A stretch of DNA of 64,000 nucleotides from a virus. The stretch spans positions 48,463 through 112,462 of IMG/VR virus record IMGVR_UViG_3300037086_000474. One strand, written 5' to 3'. This document shows, piece after piece, positions 8,501 through 15,183 of this stretch. Position numbers and translations under genes: made by a program. The notes under the pieces are model-generated. The model was given only the letters and a program-made list of their open reading frames with translations, made no database searches and was not told the origin of the DNA. How positions within the stretch are numbered: the first letter of the stretch is position 1; each line of letters starts with the position of its first letter.

Positions 8501-10264
8501 CTTGGGTATACTCCTTACAATGTCACCAACCCTGCTGGTTACATCACTGCCTCAACAGTTCCAATTGCAACAGCGTCAGTGCTTGGTGGAGTAAAGATTG
8601 GAGCCAATGTAAGTGTTGCAGGAGATGGGACAATCTCTGTTGCAACACCATATTCTTTGCCAACTGCTTCAACAACCGTATTGGGTGGTGTAAAAGTTGA
8701 TGGAGCAACCATTACAATTTCATCTGGAGTGATTAGTGCTCCATATACATATACACTTCCTACCGCCACAACATCTACACTTGGTGGAGTGATTGTGGGC
8801 AGTGGCATCAATTTAGCGTCAGGAACTATATCAGTCACTCCATATTCTTTGCCAACTGCTTCAACAACCGTATTGGGTGGTGTAAAAGTTGATGGAGCAA
8901 CCATTACAATTTCATCTGGAGTGATAAGTGCTGCTACTTATGTTGATGCTCTCGCTACCACTTCTACTGCTGGTGATGTAATAATTGGTACGGGACTTTC
9001 TGTTTCTTCAGGAACTATTTCAGTAATTTATGCCGGAACTGGATCAGCCAATTCCGCTGCTCATAGTGACCATACTCATATCAATTCTTCTTCAATTGGT
9101 GGTCCATATGAACTTACACTCGGAAATCCTGGAAGCAATGGTTATGTTCTTTCTTCTACTACTTCTGGAACTAGATCTTGGGTTGCTCAAAGTTCTTACA
9201 CACTTCCACAGGCCACAGCATCAGTTCTTGGTGGAGTAATTGTAGGATCCAACATTAGTGTTGCTAATGGTGTAATTAGCATTGCCAACTATGAACCAGC
9301 ACTTGGAAATCCGGCAGGAAATGGTTATGTTCTTTCTTCTACGACCGGTGGAGTGAGATCTTGGGTGAGCGTTGCCACCACATTACAAGGTGCCTATAAT
9401 GGTGGCCAAACGGTCAATGTAAGCGGAAGTAACGTGGTATGGCAATTACCAGTCAGTAAGGGATTTGTTATTCAAGATAGCACCGGTGCCAATACCATGT
9501 TCTCAATTTATGGTAATAATACTTCTGGTTCTTTTGGGCTTGCAGGAAATCAATACAGCTCAATTCAGGTTAGTGATGTCCAGCTAGACATCTATTCAAA
9601 TGGAACAGGAAGCTCCATCACAATTCGTTCTGCAGGGACATTGACATTTGATGATAAGTTTACATCGAGTGCCATTTCACTAAGTGAAACTGGTGTAACT
9701 GGTTTGGCAGCTTCATTCTCTGGTCACGCAACCTCCATTATTGGCGCTATCAATTATATGCAGACGGAGGTCATGAGTGGTGGTGTTCAAAATGGTGTTC
9801 TCCAACTCACTAATCAGAGTTCCGCTCCAACTGGTGCCGCTGGCCAGATAGCAATGATTAATAGCGATCTTTATTTTTATGACGCTACAAGAGGAAAGTG
9901 GCTTACTCCATCTAAGACAGCTCAGTGTGCTAAGAATGGAAACTCAAAGGGTTATTATCTCAGATGGCCTGATGGTGCTCCTGGATCTGGAACATCTGGT
10001 CTTACTTTCCACAGAATTGGTACAATTGTTGGAGCCGCCATCAACACTACTACAACCGGAACTCCTGCAGTTGGAATGCACGCGTTCATAACACTCAATG
10101 GTTCTAATGTGGCTACCCTCACATTTGACAGCACGGGAGATGCCCTAAATACAACGTTCAATGTAGATTTCAATCTTCACGATGTTCTAGGAGTGAAAAT
10201 GGACAATGGCACAACTGATTTACAGAACCCAATTGCCAGCATAGAGTATAGTTTTCGTCCGTAA
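2597..10264 (+). CDS. Giant repetitive tail-fibre protein, 2555 aa
   Basis: This is almost certainly a long phage tail-fibre or side-fibre protein. After about 130 unique residues it consists of roughly 40 copies of a beta-repeat with the core TSxLGGVxxGxxIxVxxGTISV, spaced mostly 26-31 residues. Interspersed are copies of ALGNPSTNGYLLSSTTSGTRSW and the histidine motif HSDHTH, plus three copies of a module of about 165 residues containing GALVYQGVWDA, KGWYYKVSVAG, WDIGDLIIFDGTTWD and GRTGNVVL. The C-terminal 150 residues start around SSAPTGAAGQ and YFYDATRGKWL, a module also ending two other tail proteins here. It starts at an ATG behind TAGGAG. No chaperone-like or enzymatic domain is visible. 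The repeats presumably form a trimeric fibrous shaft. Confidence 0.85.
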   Translation: MAENYRIVEINGLAIDPITQKMPVEITAEPHALFGVEHYGLLDDSQIPSGIMRDLEHQLDPHTMIIDGRDVSVDGTKLDTIETGAEVNNLTDQQAQSLTSGIDCNWHTHDNRYFTKAQLSTSGMSMVDWGNITDAPTAFNPTIATTSTLGGVIIGSGVNVSSNGTISVTPYTLPKATQTTLGGVIIGHDINIDVNGVISIDNYEPYMMEPVISGYLLSSSAAGLRHWVPPYSLPPATTSTLGGVVVGTNIGVDANGTISVTNIPWSIISSTPTSIAGYGIVLTFSNITTALGYTPINVNQIGVANGLATLDGSGHLTNSQIPLSLIGALVYQGVWDANTNTPHLVSGVGTKGWYYKVSVAGSTNIDGTTSWDIGDLIIFDGTTWDAVEEVAPAVDSFNGRTGNVVLSSSDVTTALTYTPYNVTNPAGYLTLSTLPIGSTTVQGILEVGGELGVSNGVVSYTLPQATTSTLGGVIVGTGLSVSAGNISIVYAGTGSINSASHSDHTHSNGSNIGGPYELADGNPSADGYLFSSTILGSRSWVAPYSLPAATSFALGGVKIGSNIDVESDGTISVTFPAAYSLPIASSSVLGGIKIGANVSVAGDGTISVAIPYVLPPATTSVLGGVIVGSNISVDVNGVISITGYELALGNPSTNGYLLSSTTSGTRSWVAPYSLPAATSSVLGGVIIGSGINNSSGTISVTPYSLPAATSSVLGGVIIGSGINNSSGTISVTPYSLPAATTSVLGGIIVGTNISVSSGTISVATATTAVLGVVKVGTNITVSSGTISVATATTAVLGVVKVGTNISVASGVISVATATSSVLGLVKPDGTIITISSGAITVATSTTAALGVVKPDGTTITIAAGVISATQYSLPTASTTVLGGVKIDGSTITISGGVISAPYTYTLPSATTVTLGGVIIGSGITLSNDGTISVTPYTLSQATSSILGGVIIGSGINVSNGTISIDNYELALGDPTADGYLLSSTTSGTRSWVAPYSYSLPAATTSTLGGVIVGSNISVSSGTISITAIPWSIVSSTPTTISGYGIVMTSSNVTTALGYTPINVNQIGVANGLATLDSSGHLTNSQIPLSLVGALVYQGVWDASANSPHLTSGVGTKGWYYKVSVTGTTSIDGTSAWGVGDLLIFNGTTWDSVEEVAAEVTSFNTRTGNVVLTSSDITTALTYTPYNVSNPAGYLTLATLPIASSSTFGIVEIGSGIDISGGVISVTPYSLPTASTTVLGGVKVDGSTITISNGVITAPYTYTLPIATSTILGGVKIGANINISSGTISIANYELALGIPSTNGYLLSSTTSGTRSWTVPYSLPVATSSVLGGVIIGSGINLNSGTISVTPYSLPTASTTVLGGVKIDGSTITISSGVISAPYIYTLPQATTSVLGGIIIGSGINVSSGTISVTPYTLPVATSSILGGVKIGSNIAVGGDGTISIANYELVLGNPSTNGYILSSTASGTRSWIAPYSLPTASTTVLGGVKIDGTSVVISSGIISATYTYTLPVATSSTLGGVVVGSGLSVNAGTISVNFPTPYSLSIATSSTLGGVKIGSNINIAGDGTISITPYSLPIATSSVLGGVKIGNNITVGGDGTISVAAPYSLPAATTSALGGIIIGSGLGVTSGGTLSVNFPASYILPVATASVLGGVKIGANVSVTGDGTISVATPYSLPTASTTILGGVKIDGTTVTISSGIISAPYTYTLPQATTSTLGGVIVGTGFSVSFGNISVVYAGTGSANFAAHSDHNHTGIYEPVLGNPGTNGYILSSTTSGTRSWIVPYSLPAATTSTLGGVIVGTNISVSAGTISITAIPWSIITSTPTTISGYGIVLTSSNITTALGYTPINSNLIGAVNGLATLDVTGHLTTAQIPTSLLGGLNYQGIWNASTNSPALASGVGTKGWYYKVSVAGTTSIDGISAWELGDLIIFDGTTWDRVEGGVTDVTSVFGRTGAVTLISSDVTTALGYTPYNVTNPAGYITASTVPIATASVLGGVKIGANVSVAGDGTISVATPYSLPTASTTVLGGVKVDGATITISSGVISAPYTYTLPTATTSTLGGVIVGSGINLASGTISVTPYSLPTASTTVLGGVKVDGATITISSGVISAATYVDALATTSTAGDVIIGTGLSVSSGTISVIYAGTGSANSAAHSDHTHINSSSIGGPYELTLGNPGSNGYVLSSTTSGTRSWVAQSSYTLPQATASVLGGVIVGSNISVANGVISIANYEPALGNPAGNGYVLSSTTGGVRSWVSVATTLQGAYNGGQTVNVSGSNVVWQLPVSKGFVIQDSTGANTMFSIYGNNTSGSFGLAGNQYSSIQVSDVQLDIYSNGTGSSITIRSAGTLTFDDKFTSSAISLSETGVTGLAASFSGHATSIIGAINYMQTEVMSGGVQNGVLQLTNQSSAPTGAAGQIAMINSDLYFYDATRGKWLTPSKTAQCAKNGNSKGYYLRWPDGAPGSGTSGLTFHRIGTIVGAAINTTTTGTPAVGMHAFITLNGSNVATLTFDSTGDALNTTFNVDFNLHDVLGVKMDNGTTDLQNPIASIEYSFRP
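3382..3888 (+). repeat. 165-residue fibre module, copy 1
   Basis: This is the first copy of the long module, running from IPWSIISSTPTSI through the YQGVWDA and KGWYYKVSVAG segments to YTPYNVTNPAGYL. Copies 2 and 3 lie in the same gene and copy 4 in the next fibre gene. Confidence 0.75.
4607..4792 (+). repeat. Perfect 93-nt tandem duplication
   Basis: Bases 4607-4699 and 4700-4792 read identically, and the next copy begins in register before diverging after about 24 nt. Each unit encodes 31 residues of the fibre repeat. Other repeats in this gene differ at many third positions, so this duplication is recent. Confidence 0.85.
5678..6180 (+). repeat. 165-residue fibre module, copy 2
   Basis: Second copy of the long module, containing GALVYQGVWDASAN and GWYYKVSVTGTTSIDG. 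It ends at YNVSNPAGYL. Confidence 0.75.
8045..8545 (+). repeat. 165-residue fibre module, copy 3
   Basis: Third copy of the long module. It is more diverged, with GGLNYQGIWNAST in place of ALVYQGVWDA, and contains GWYYKVSVAGTTSIDG and TSVFGRTGAVTL. Confidence 0.75.
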
Positions 10265-10280
10265 TTTTTAGGGAGTAAAT

Positions 10281-12392
10281 ATGCTTACGACTTTTCAGAT
10301 CAAAAATACGAGTGGCTCATCAATCTTTATAAGCGAACTTAGTCTCACCATTCCTGCAAGTAGTTATGCAACCGTAACTAACGAGGATGTTTGGGAAGCG
10401 AACGCCTCTGGTGATTTGAGAGGTTTCATCAATGCTGGTACCACAATCATCAACAATGGTTCAGATCTAAATCAAGCCGACAGCCTTTCCTTCCTTGATG
10501 ACACTCTTTATCTCAAAACCATTTTTTCTGTTTTAGGTCACACCCACCCTGGAACGTATGAACCAGTACTTGGAAATCCAGCAAGCAGTGGCTATGTTCT
10601 TTCTTCAACTACTGCCGGAGTAAGATCTTGGGTGTCAAATATGAGTTACACCCTTCCAGCAGCTACGACTTCTACTCTTGGTGGAGTGATCATTGGAACT
10701 AATATTTCAGTTTCTGCCGGAACGATTTCGATCGCTTCTATTCCTTGGTCAATTGTTGCCTCTACTCCAACCACAATCTCTGGTTATGGAATAGTTCTTA
10801 CTTCTTCCAACATTACTACTGCTCTTGGGTATACTCCAATCAACTCCAACCTCGTTGGAGCAGCTAGTGGTCTTGCTACTTTAGATGGAACAGGAAAACT
10901 CACGACTGCACAAATACCCGCGTCTCTTGTTGGAGCCCTAGTTTATCAAGGAACCTGGAATGCTTCTACAAATACTCCCACCTTAACTTCTGGAGTTGGA
11001 ACAAAGGGGTGGTATTACAAGGTTTCTGTTGCAGGAACTACTAGTCTTGATGGTTTTGCCAATTGGGGAGTAGGAGATCTTGTTATTTTTGATGGAACAA
11101 CTTGGGATGGTGTAGAAGACACAGAAAATGTAGTTACGTCATTCAACACAAGATATGGTGCCGTCACGCTCACATCTTCAGATGTAACAACGGCCCTAAC
11201 CTACACTCCCTACAATTCAACAAATCCAGCGGGGTATATAACGGCAGCCACCTTACCAACAGCATCAACCACTGTTCTTGGTGGAGTAAAGATTGATGGT
11301 ACTACAATAATAATTTCTAGTGGAGTGATTAGTCACCCACTTGCTGGAACCGGAACTACCAACTCTTCTGCACATAGTGACCACACTCATACAAATGCAA
11401 GTGGAATTGGTGGCCCATATGAATTAGCTCTTGGAAACCCAGGAACAAGTGGATATATTTTGTCTTCGACAACTACTGGAATTAGATCTTGGGTTGCCTC
11501 CGCCTATACGCTTCCAGCAGCTACAATTTCTACTCTCGGTGGAATTATTGTAGGAACAGGTCTGGGAGTATCCACTGGAACAATTAGCGTTTCATATGCT
11601 GGAACTGGAACTGCTACCTCGGCAGCCCACTCCGACCATACACACTCTGGAACATATGAACCCGTACTCGGAAATCCTGGAACGAATGGATATGTTGTTT
11701 CTTCGACAACTGCTGGTGTTAGATCTTGGATCGCTCCAAGTTCCTATACTCTTCCGACGGCCTCTACTACAGTGCTTGGAGGAGTGAAGGTTGATGGAAC
11801 TTCAATCACAATTACTAATGGCGTTATTTCAACGAAAAACTTTTCGCTCAACGACATATACAATAATGGAACCACAATCACCACTGGAGCAGGTGCTTTT
11901 AATTTAGACTCGGCCAACGGATATGCCCCTCTACAAATTGGTCCTGAGACGTCTGCACCAACTGCTGGACTTGCAGCGGGACAAATTTGTACTTATGATA
12001 ACACACTTTTTATGTATGATGCAGTTAGAGGCCATTGGCTTTCTGTTGATAGCGTGGCCTTTTCGGCAGCTATAGTTGGTTCGAGTGTTAAGAACTCTTA
12101 TATGCTCGTTCACGGAGACAGTTGTTCAGCAACAGTAGGGTATGTAATGCCATTTAATGGAACAATTGTTATGATGGGAGCAGTTTCATCTTCAGCAACT
12201 AGCAATAGTTTTGCGATCTATAGGAGTGGGGCATCTTTGGTGAGTTTGGCGTGGAGTGGAGTTGCCTCGGTCTATTCAAACACGACTAATGCAGATTTTT
12301 CTGCTGGTGACATACTCTCACCCTATATTAGTGGCACATCCAACTATTGTACAAATCCAGTCTGTTGGTTCAGCGTCAGAAGGAGAATATAA
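10281..12392 (+). CDS. Second tail-fibre protein sharing modules, 703 aa
   Basis: A fibre protein co-transcribed with the giant fibre. The gap is 16 nt, with the Shine-Dalgarno AGGGAG. The N-terminal 75 residues (IKNTSGSSIFISEL, then LTIPASSY) resemble the start of the next gene and may be an attachment domain. It then carries one copy of the 165-residue YQGTWNAST module, about four LGGV repeats and several HSDHTH or GHTHPG motifs. The C-terminal 160 residues begin ETSAPTAGLAAGQ and FMYDAVRGHWLS, the module also seen at the end of the giant fibre and of a minus-strand tail protein. It is probably a receptor-binding or side fibre assembled with its neighbour. Confidence 0.8.
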   Translation: MLTTFQIKNTSGSSIFISELSLTIPASSYATVTNEDVWEANASGDLRGFINAGTTIINNGSDLNQADSLSFLDDTLYLKTIFSVLGHTHPGTYEPVLGNPASSGYVLSSTTAGVRSWVSNMSYTLPAATTSTLGGVIIGTNISVSAGTISIASIPWSIVASTPTTISGYGIVLTSSNITTALGYTPINSNLVGAASGLATLDGTGKLTTAQIPASLVGALVYQGTWNASTNTPTLTSGVGTKGWYYKVSVAGTTSLDGFANWGVGDLVIFDGTTWDGVEDTENVVTSFNTRYGAVTLTSSDVTTALTYTPYNSTNPAGYITAATLPTASTTVLGGVKIDGTTIIISSGVISHPLAGTGTTNSSAHSDHTHTNASGIGGPYELALGNPGTSGYILSSTTTGIRSWVASAYTLPAATISTLGGIIVGTGLGVSTGTISVSYAGTGTATSAAHSDHTHSGTYEPVLGNPGTNGYVVSSTTAGVRSWIAPSSYTLPTASTTVLGGVKVDGTSITITNGVISTKNFSLNDIYNNGTTITTGAGAFNLDSANGYAPLQIGPETSAPTAGLAAGQICTYDNTLFMYDAVRGHWLSVDSVAFSAAIVGSSVKNSYMLVHGDSCSATVGYVMPFNGTIVMMGAVSSSATSNSFAIYRSGASLVSLAWSGVASVYSNTTNADFSAGDILSPYISGTSNYCTNPVCWFSVRRRI
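10740..11238 (+). repeat. 165-residue fibre module, copy 4
   Basis: The only copy outside the giant fibre gene, containing GALVYQGTWNAST and GWYYKVSVAGTTSLDG. It is closest by eye to copy 3 of the giant fibre in its first part. Confidence 0.75.
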
Positions 12393-12394
12393 AA

Positions 12395-13252
12395 ATGGCT
12401 CAACGAATTATCAAAAACTATACTAATCAAGATTTAATTTTAATCGATTTAGGAGACGTTGTCATTCCCGCTAATGGAGCCACAGATATCGGTGGTGAAG
12501 AAAATAAACTCATTCAGCTCGCCTCTTCAAACGATTTGATTGCTGCGATTGGTCAAGGTATCAATAAATATCAAGTAAACGATGGAATGAAAGACATGTC
12601 TTTTTCTGAGGGTATTGATTGTATTAGAAAGATACAAGTTCCCACACTGAGAGACCCTCAAGGAAGATGGCGAGTTAGAGCAGACTCAATTCCTACAAAC
12701 TATGACGTTCAATTTACTGGTTCTGGCGATAATTTAACAACTCGAGAAATTTGTGGAGGAGAGCCACTATACTGGAATTTTCACGGGGATGAACATGAGG
12801 TCACCGAAGGCGTACCAAGTGGATATCGAAGAAAAAGAATAGATTTTCAATTTATAGATGGTGTATATGTCAAAGACGGAATTATCAAATACGTCGGCGC
12901 ACCCCCCTCGTCATACATAGATATGATGTTGGTTTGTCCCACGGGCTATTATTACGATAAAAAATGGGTTGATGACGGTGGCAACATATCTTGGACTTAT
13001 CATGAGGCAACCGAAGATACTGTTTTCGCTTGTTGGGTGAATAAGTTTTGGATATACGGCGACGACGATTGTACTTTGGGAACAGAAACTGCTTCTGATA
13101 TACTTGCTCCAGAGTATTTGATCTGGAGAATAGAAATCACGGCGCCCGCGGATATGCCTGATACTGTTCCATTTCACGACATCACAGGATTGCACGGTAC
13201 ATGTATTTTTCAACTTTATCGAGCGAGAACAATCGCTTGGCCCGCGGAGTAG
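12395..13252 (+). CDS. Structural or tail-associated protein, 285 aa
   Basis: I chose the ATG at 12395, preceded by AGAAGGAG, over an upstream ATG at 12347 that lies inside the fibre gene. The first 60 residues (IIKNYTNQDLILIDLGDVVIP) resemble the N-terminus of the preceding fibre, so it may share its attachment site. The rest is aromatic and beta-rich, with cysteines but no recognised enzyme motif. Its position after two fibre genes suggests a tail tip, fibre or receptor-binding component. The exact role is unknown. Confidence 0.65.
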   Translation: MAQRIIKNYTNQDLILIDLGDVVIPANGATDIGGEENKLIQLASSNDLIAAIGQGINKYQVNDGMKDMSFSEGIDCIRKIQVPTLRDPQGRWRVRADSIPTNYDVQFTGSGDNLTTREICGGEPLYWNFHGDEHEVTEGVPSGYRRKRIDFQFIDGVYVKDGIIKYVGAPPSSYIDMMLVCPTGYYYDKKWVDDGGNISWTYHEATEDTVFACWVNKFWIYGDDDCTLGTETASDILAPEYLIWRIEITAPADMPDTVPFHDITGLHGTCIFQLYRARTIAWPAE

Positions 13253-13279
13253 GTTTTATCAAACTATAGGAGTAAAAAA

Positions 13280-13465
13280 ATGATTGAAGGATTTTATTTT
13301 TTTGATTGGAAAGACTTAACCGAAGAACAGACAGCAGACATCATTGAATTTATGACTTCTGGAGGAAAACAAAGGCTTCAGTCTGATAGAAAGTTTATCA
13401 ATATGCAGAAGATGAGTAACTTCTTGAGAAGAAATCCTGATCTATCACAATACTTTGTAGGATGA
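13280..13465 (+). CDS. Hypothetical protein, 61 aa
   Basis: A short protein beginning MIEGFYFFDWKDLTEEQTADII, mostly helical, with no membrane segment. ATAGGAG lies just upstream of its ATG. It sits between a structural gene and a holin-like gene. The function is unknown. Confidence 0.55.
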   Translation: MIEGFYFFDWKDLTEEQTADIIEFMTSGGKQRLQSDRKFINMQKMSNFLRRNPDLSQYFVG

Positions 13466-13470
13466 CAAGT

Positions 13471-13478
13471 AAAGATAA
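13471..13478 (+). promoter_or_regulatory. Candidate late-promoter box AAAGATAA
   Basis: An exact AAAGATAA lies in the 31-nt gap before the next gene, 18 nt from the ATG, followed by the Shine-Dalgarno AAGGAG. It matches boxes elsewhere in the window. Confidence 0.45.
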
Positions 13479-13496
13479 TCTAGTAAGGAGTTCAAT

Positions 13497-13934
13497 ATGC
13501 CAGATACACCAGTTGTTCCAATCACACCACCAACGTCACCAGTATTGCCTGGACCAACAGTTCAAGATATACAAAAACAAATTGAAGAGCTCAGAAACTC
13601 ACTTCTGTCTCAAGATCAGGGAGATCAGGGAGTAGAAGTTGGAGCAGCGCCCACAGTGGGAGGAATACCGGTAAAGACCGATAGTACTTCTAAGTGGATG
13701 ATCAATATTTCATTTGTTGTTTTTGGACTCTGTGGAGTAGTTGGATCAGTGTGGCAGGGATTTGATATGACTAAATATACTCAGTTCTTGCAGACATTTG
13801 CCTATATTTGGGCGCCACTTGTTGTTGCAGTCGGTGGAGGTCGTGCTTTCAAGAATTGGGTCAGCAAGAAATATGTGCCACCCGAGACACCATTAAATCC
13901 ATCTGTTCCTGCATCAGTTGCGGGCGGAAAATAG
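13497..13934 (+). CDS. Small membrane protein, holin candidate, 145 aa
   Basis: The N-terminal 60 residues are proline-rich, then predicted coiled coil (QDIQKQIEELRNSLL). Two hydrophobic segments follow at about residues 63-80 (INISFVVFGLCGVVGSVW) and 92-112 (FAYIWAPLVVAVGGGRAF), with a short basic and proline-rich tail. Two membrane spans in a small late protein fit a class II holin. There is no sequence-specific holin motif, and no endolysin gene is adjacent, so another membrane or virion role is possible. Confidence 0.5.
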   Translation: MPDTPVVPITPPTSPVLPGPTVQDIQKQIEELRNSLLSQDQGDQGVEVGAAPTVGGIPVKTDSTSKWMINISFVVFGLCGVVGSVWQGFDMTKYTQFLQTFAYIWAPLVVAVGGGRAFKNWVSKKYVPPETPLNPSVPASVAGGK

Positions 13935-13943
13935 GGAATTTAT

Positions 13944-14240
13944 ATGAAATGGATCCTTACGTTGGAGGAAAATGGCTATGAGATCCGTTATTGGGATCAA
14001 ATTACTGAGCAAATCGGTGAATCAATAGCCACTAATTGGAACAAAAAAAGGCTTTATGAGACTCTGTTAGAAAGCGGCTTCAACATCAAGAAAGAAGATC
14101 TGAAGGAGGCCTTCAGCATACTTGATAGTGGTGAGAGGCCTTTTGTTGTATTAACTTCTTTGTCGAAGGGTCCCATCGACCTGGACACCTTTATTCACGA
14201 CCAATTTGTCATCGACAAAGAAACTCAAGATGGAAAATAA
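13944..14240 (+). CDS. Hypothetical protein, 98 aa
   Basis: No domain recognised. It is helical in the middle (KKRLYETLLESGFNIKKEDLKEAF) and ends with a hydrophobic strand. It starts 9 nt after the holin-like gene behind AGGGAA and overlaps the next gene by 11 nt, so it is probably part of the same transcript. Confidence 0.55.
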   Translation: MKWILTLEENGYEIRYWDQITEQIGESIATNWNKKRLYETLLESGFNIKKEDLKEAFSILDSGERPFVVLTSLSKGPIDLDTFIHDQFVIDKETQDGK

Positions 14241-14466
14241 TGAAAAAATACTCGCGACCCATTATTTAGAGCAAGTTGCTATAGGGTTGGAAGATTTTGG
14301 TAGATTCAAAGAATTATTTAATGCTGAACACATATATTCGTTCTATGTCAAAGACAAAAGAGTCGATGGCACGAAAGTAATACTTAGTGTTCGAGCGATG
14401 AGGATCAATGAATTTGCTGATCTTCTTCGCGCAAATAAAATCGAGTACGAAGTATTAGATCAATAG
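14230..14466 (+). CDS. Hypothetical protein, 78 aa
   Basis: I chose the ATG at 14230, which overlaps the previous stop by 11 nt. An alternative start at 14206 would add eight residues. It is a small mixed alpha/beta protein (HYLEQVAIGLEDFGRFKELF, then a strand FYVKDKRVDGTKVILSV). The function is unknown. Confidence 0.5.
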   Translation: MENNEKILATHYLEQVAIGLEDFGRFKELFNAEHIYSFYVKDKRVDGTKVILSVRAMRINEFADLLRANKIEYEVLDQ

Positions 14467-14475
14467 GAGATCATA

Positions 14476-15171
14476 ATGAAAAGGTCATCGAAAAAGTTGG
14501 AACTCTATAAGGAAGAGAAGCAAGAAGTTCTCAATAGAATTCTGAAACTTTATAAAGATTGGGCTTCTTCCAAGGGACAAAAGGCCATTCAAGAAATGAA
14601 AATGACTCTCAATGAGGCAATTACTAGCCCAATTAATTTCTTGAAGATAGTTGAGAAGATGGGATCAGATGGAAAAACGATGCTAGATATCTATGGTAAA
14701 GAATGGACACGATTTGGAAAAAGTCCCCTAGAGGCCAAAAAGAACATAATTAAGACATTAGTCAAAGAAAATAAGATGAGAGCCCTAAAAGAAGACAAAA
14801 ACGATGGATCTGTCGTTGGTGAGTTTGGATTGGCCTATTACCCCATTACTGATAGATCAAATGCAATGGAATCTGCAGTAGATTTGAATGACCGTGATAT
14901 TGTTATCCAAATTAGACATGCTATCACTGGTGGCAATATGGAAATTGCCAAGCAATTGATTTTGAGTTCTTGGGGCAGTCTGACTCTTAATGACCGCAAT
15001 AGTTTAATTGAGTGGATTAATGGAATGCAACAGTACAATGCGTTTGAAAATGCTCCAGAAAAGGGCAGAAAGTTGCTAATTAAGCCATTAAAGACTAAAA
15101 ATGAAATGCCAAAAGATGAATTCGCTGAAAGATTTGTTAAAACAGCAATTGAAAACATGAAAATTAGTTAG
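14476..15171 (+). CDS. Hypothetical helical protein, 231 aa
   Basis: A lysine-rich, largely helical soluble protein beginning MKRSSKKLELYKEEK, behind the Shine-Dalgarno AGGAG. It has no recognised motif. Its stop lies 12 nt from the end of the convergent tnpB gene, which places the TnpB element exactly in the gap after it. It may be a structural or DNA-binding protein, but nothing specific supports either. Confidence 0.6.
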   Translation: MKRSSKKLELYKEEKQEVLNRILKLYKDWASSKGQKAIQEMKMTLNEAITSPINFLKIVEKMGSDGKTMLDIYGKEWTRFGKSPLEAKKNIIKTLVKENKMRALKEDKNDGSVVGEFGLAYYPITDRSNAMESAVDLNDRDIVIQIRHAITGGNMEIAKQLILSSWGSLTLNDRNSLIEWINGMQQYNAFENAPEKGRKLLIKPLKTKNEMPKDEFAERFVKTAIENMKIS

Positions 15172-15183
15172 ACCTTGCGTGAA

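Noticed and set aside
2597-10264. CRISPR array, because of many regularly spaced repeats
   Set aside because: The repeats are in-frame protein repeats of 78-93 nt with substitutions at third positions, not short identical repeats with unique spacers.
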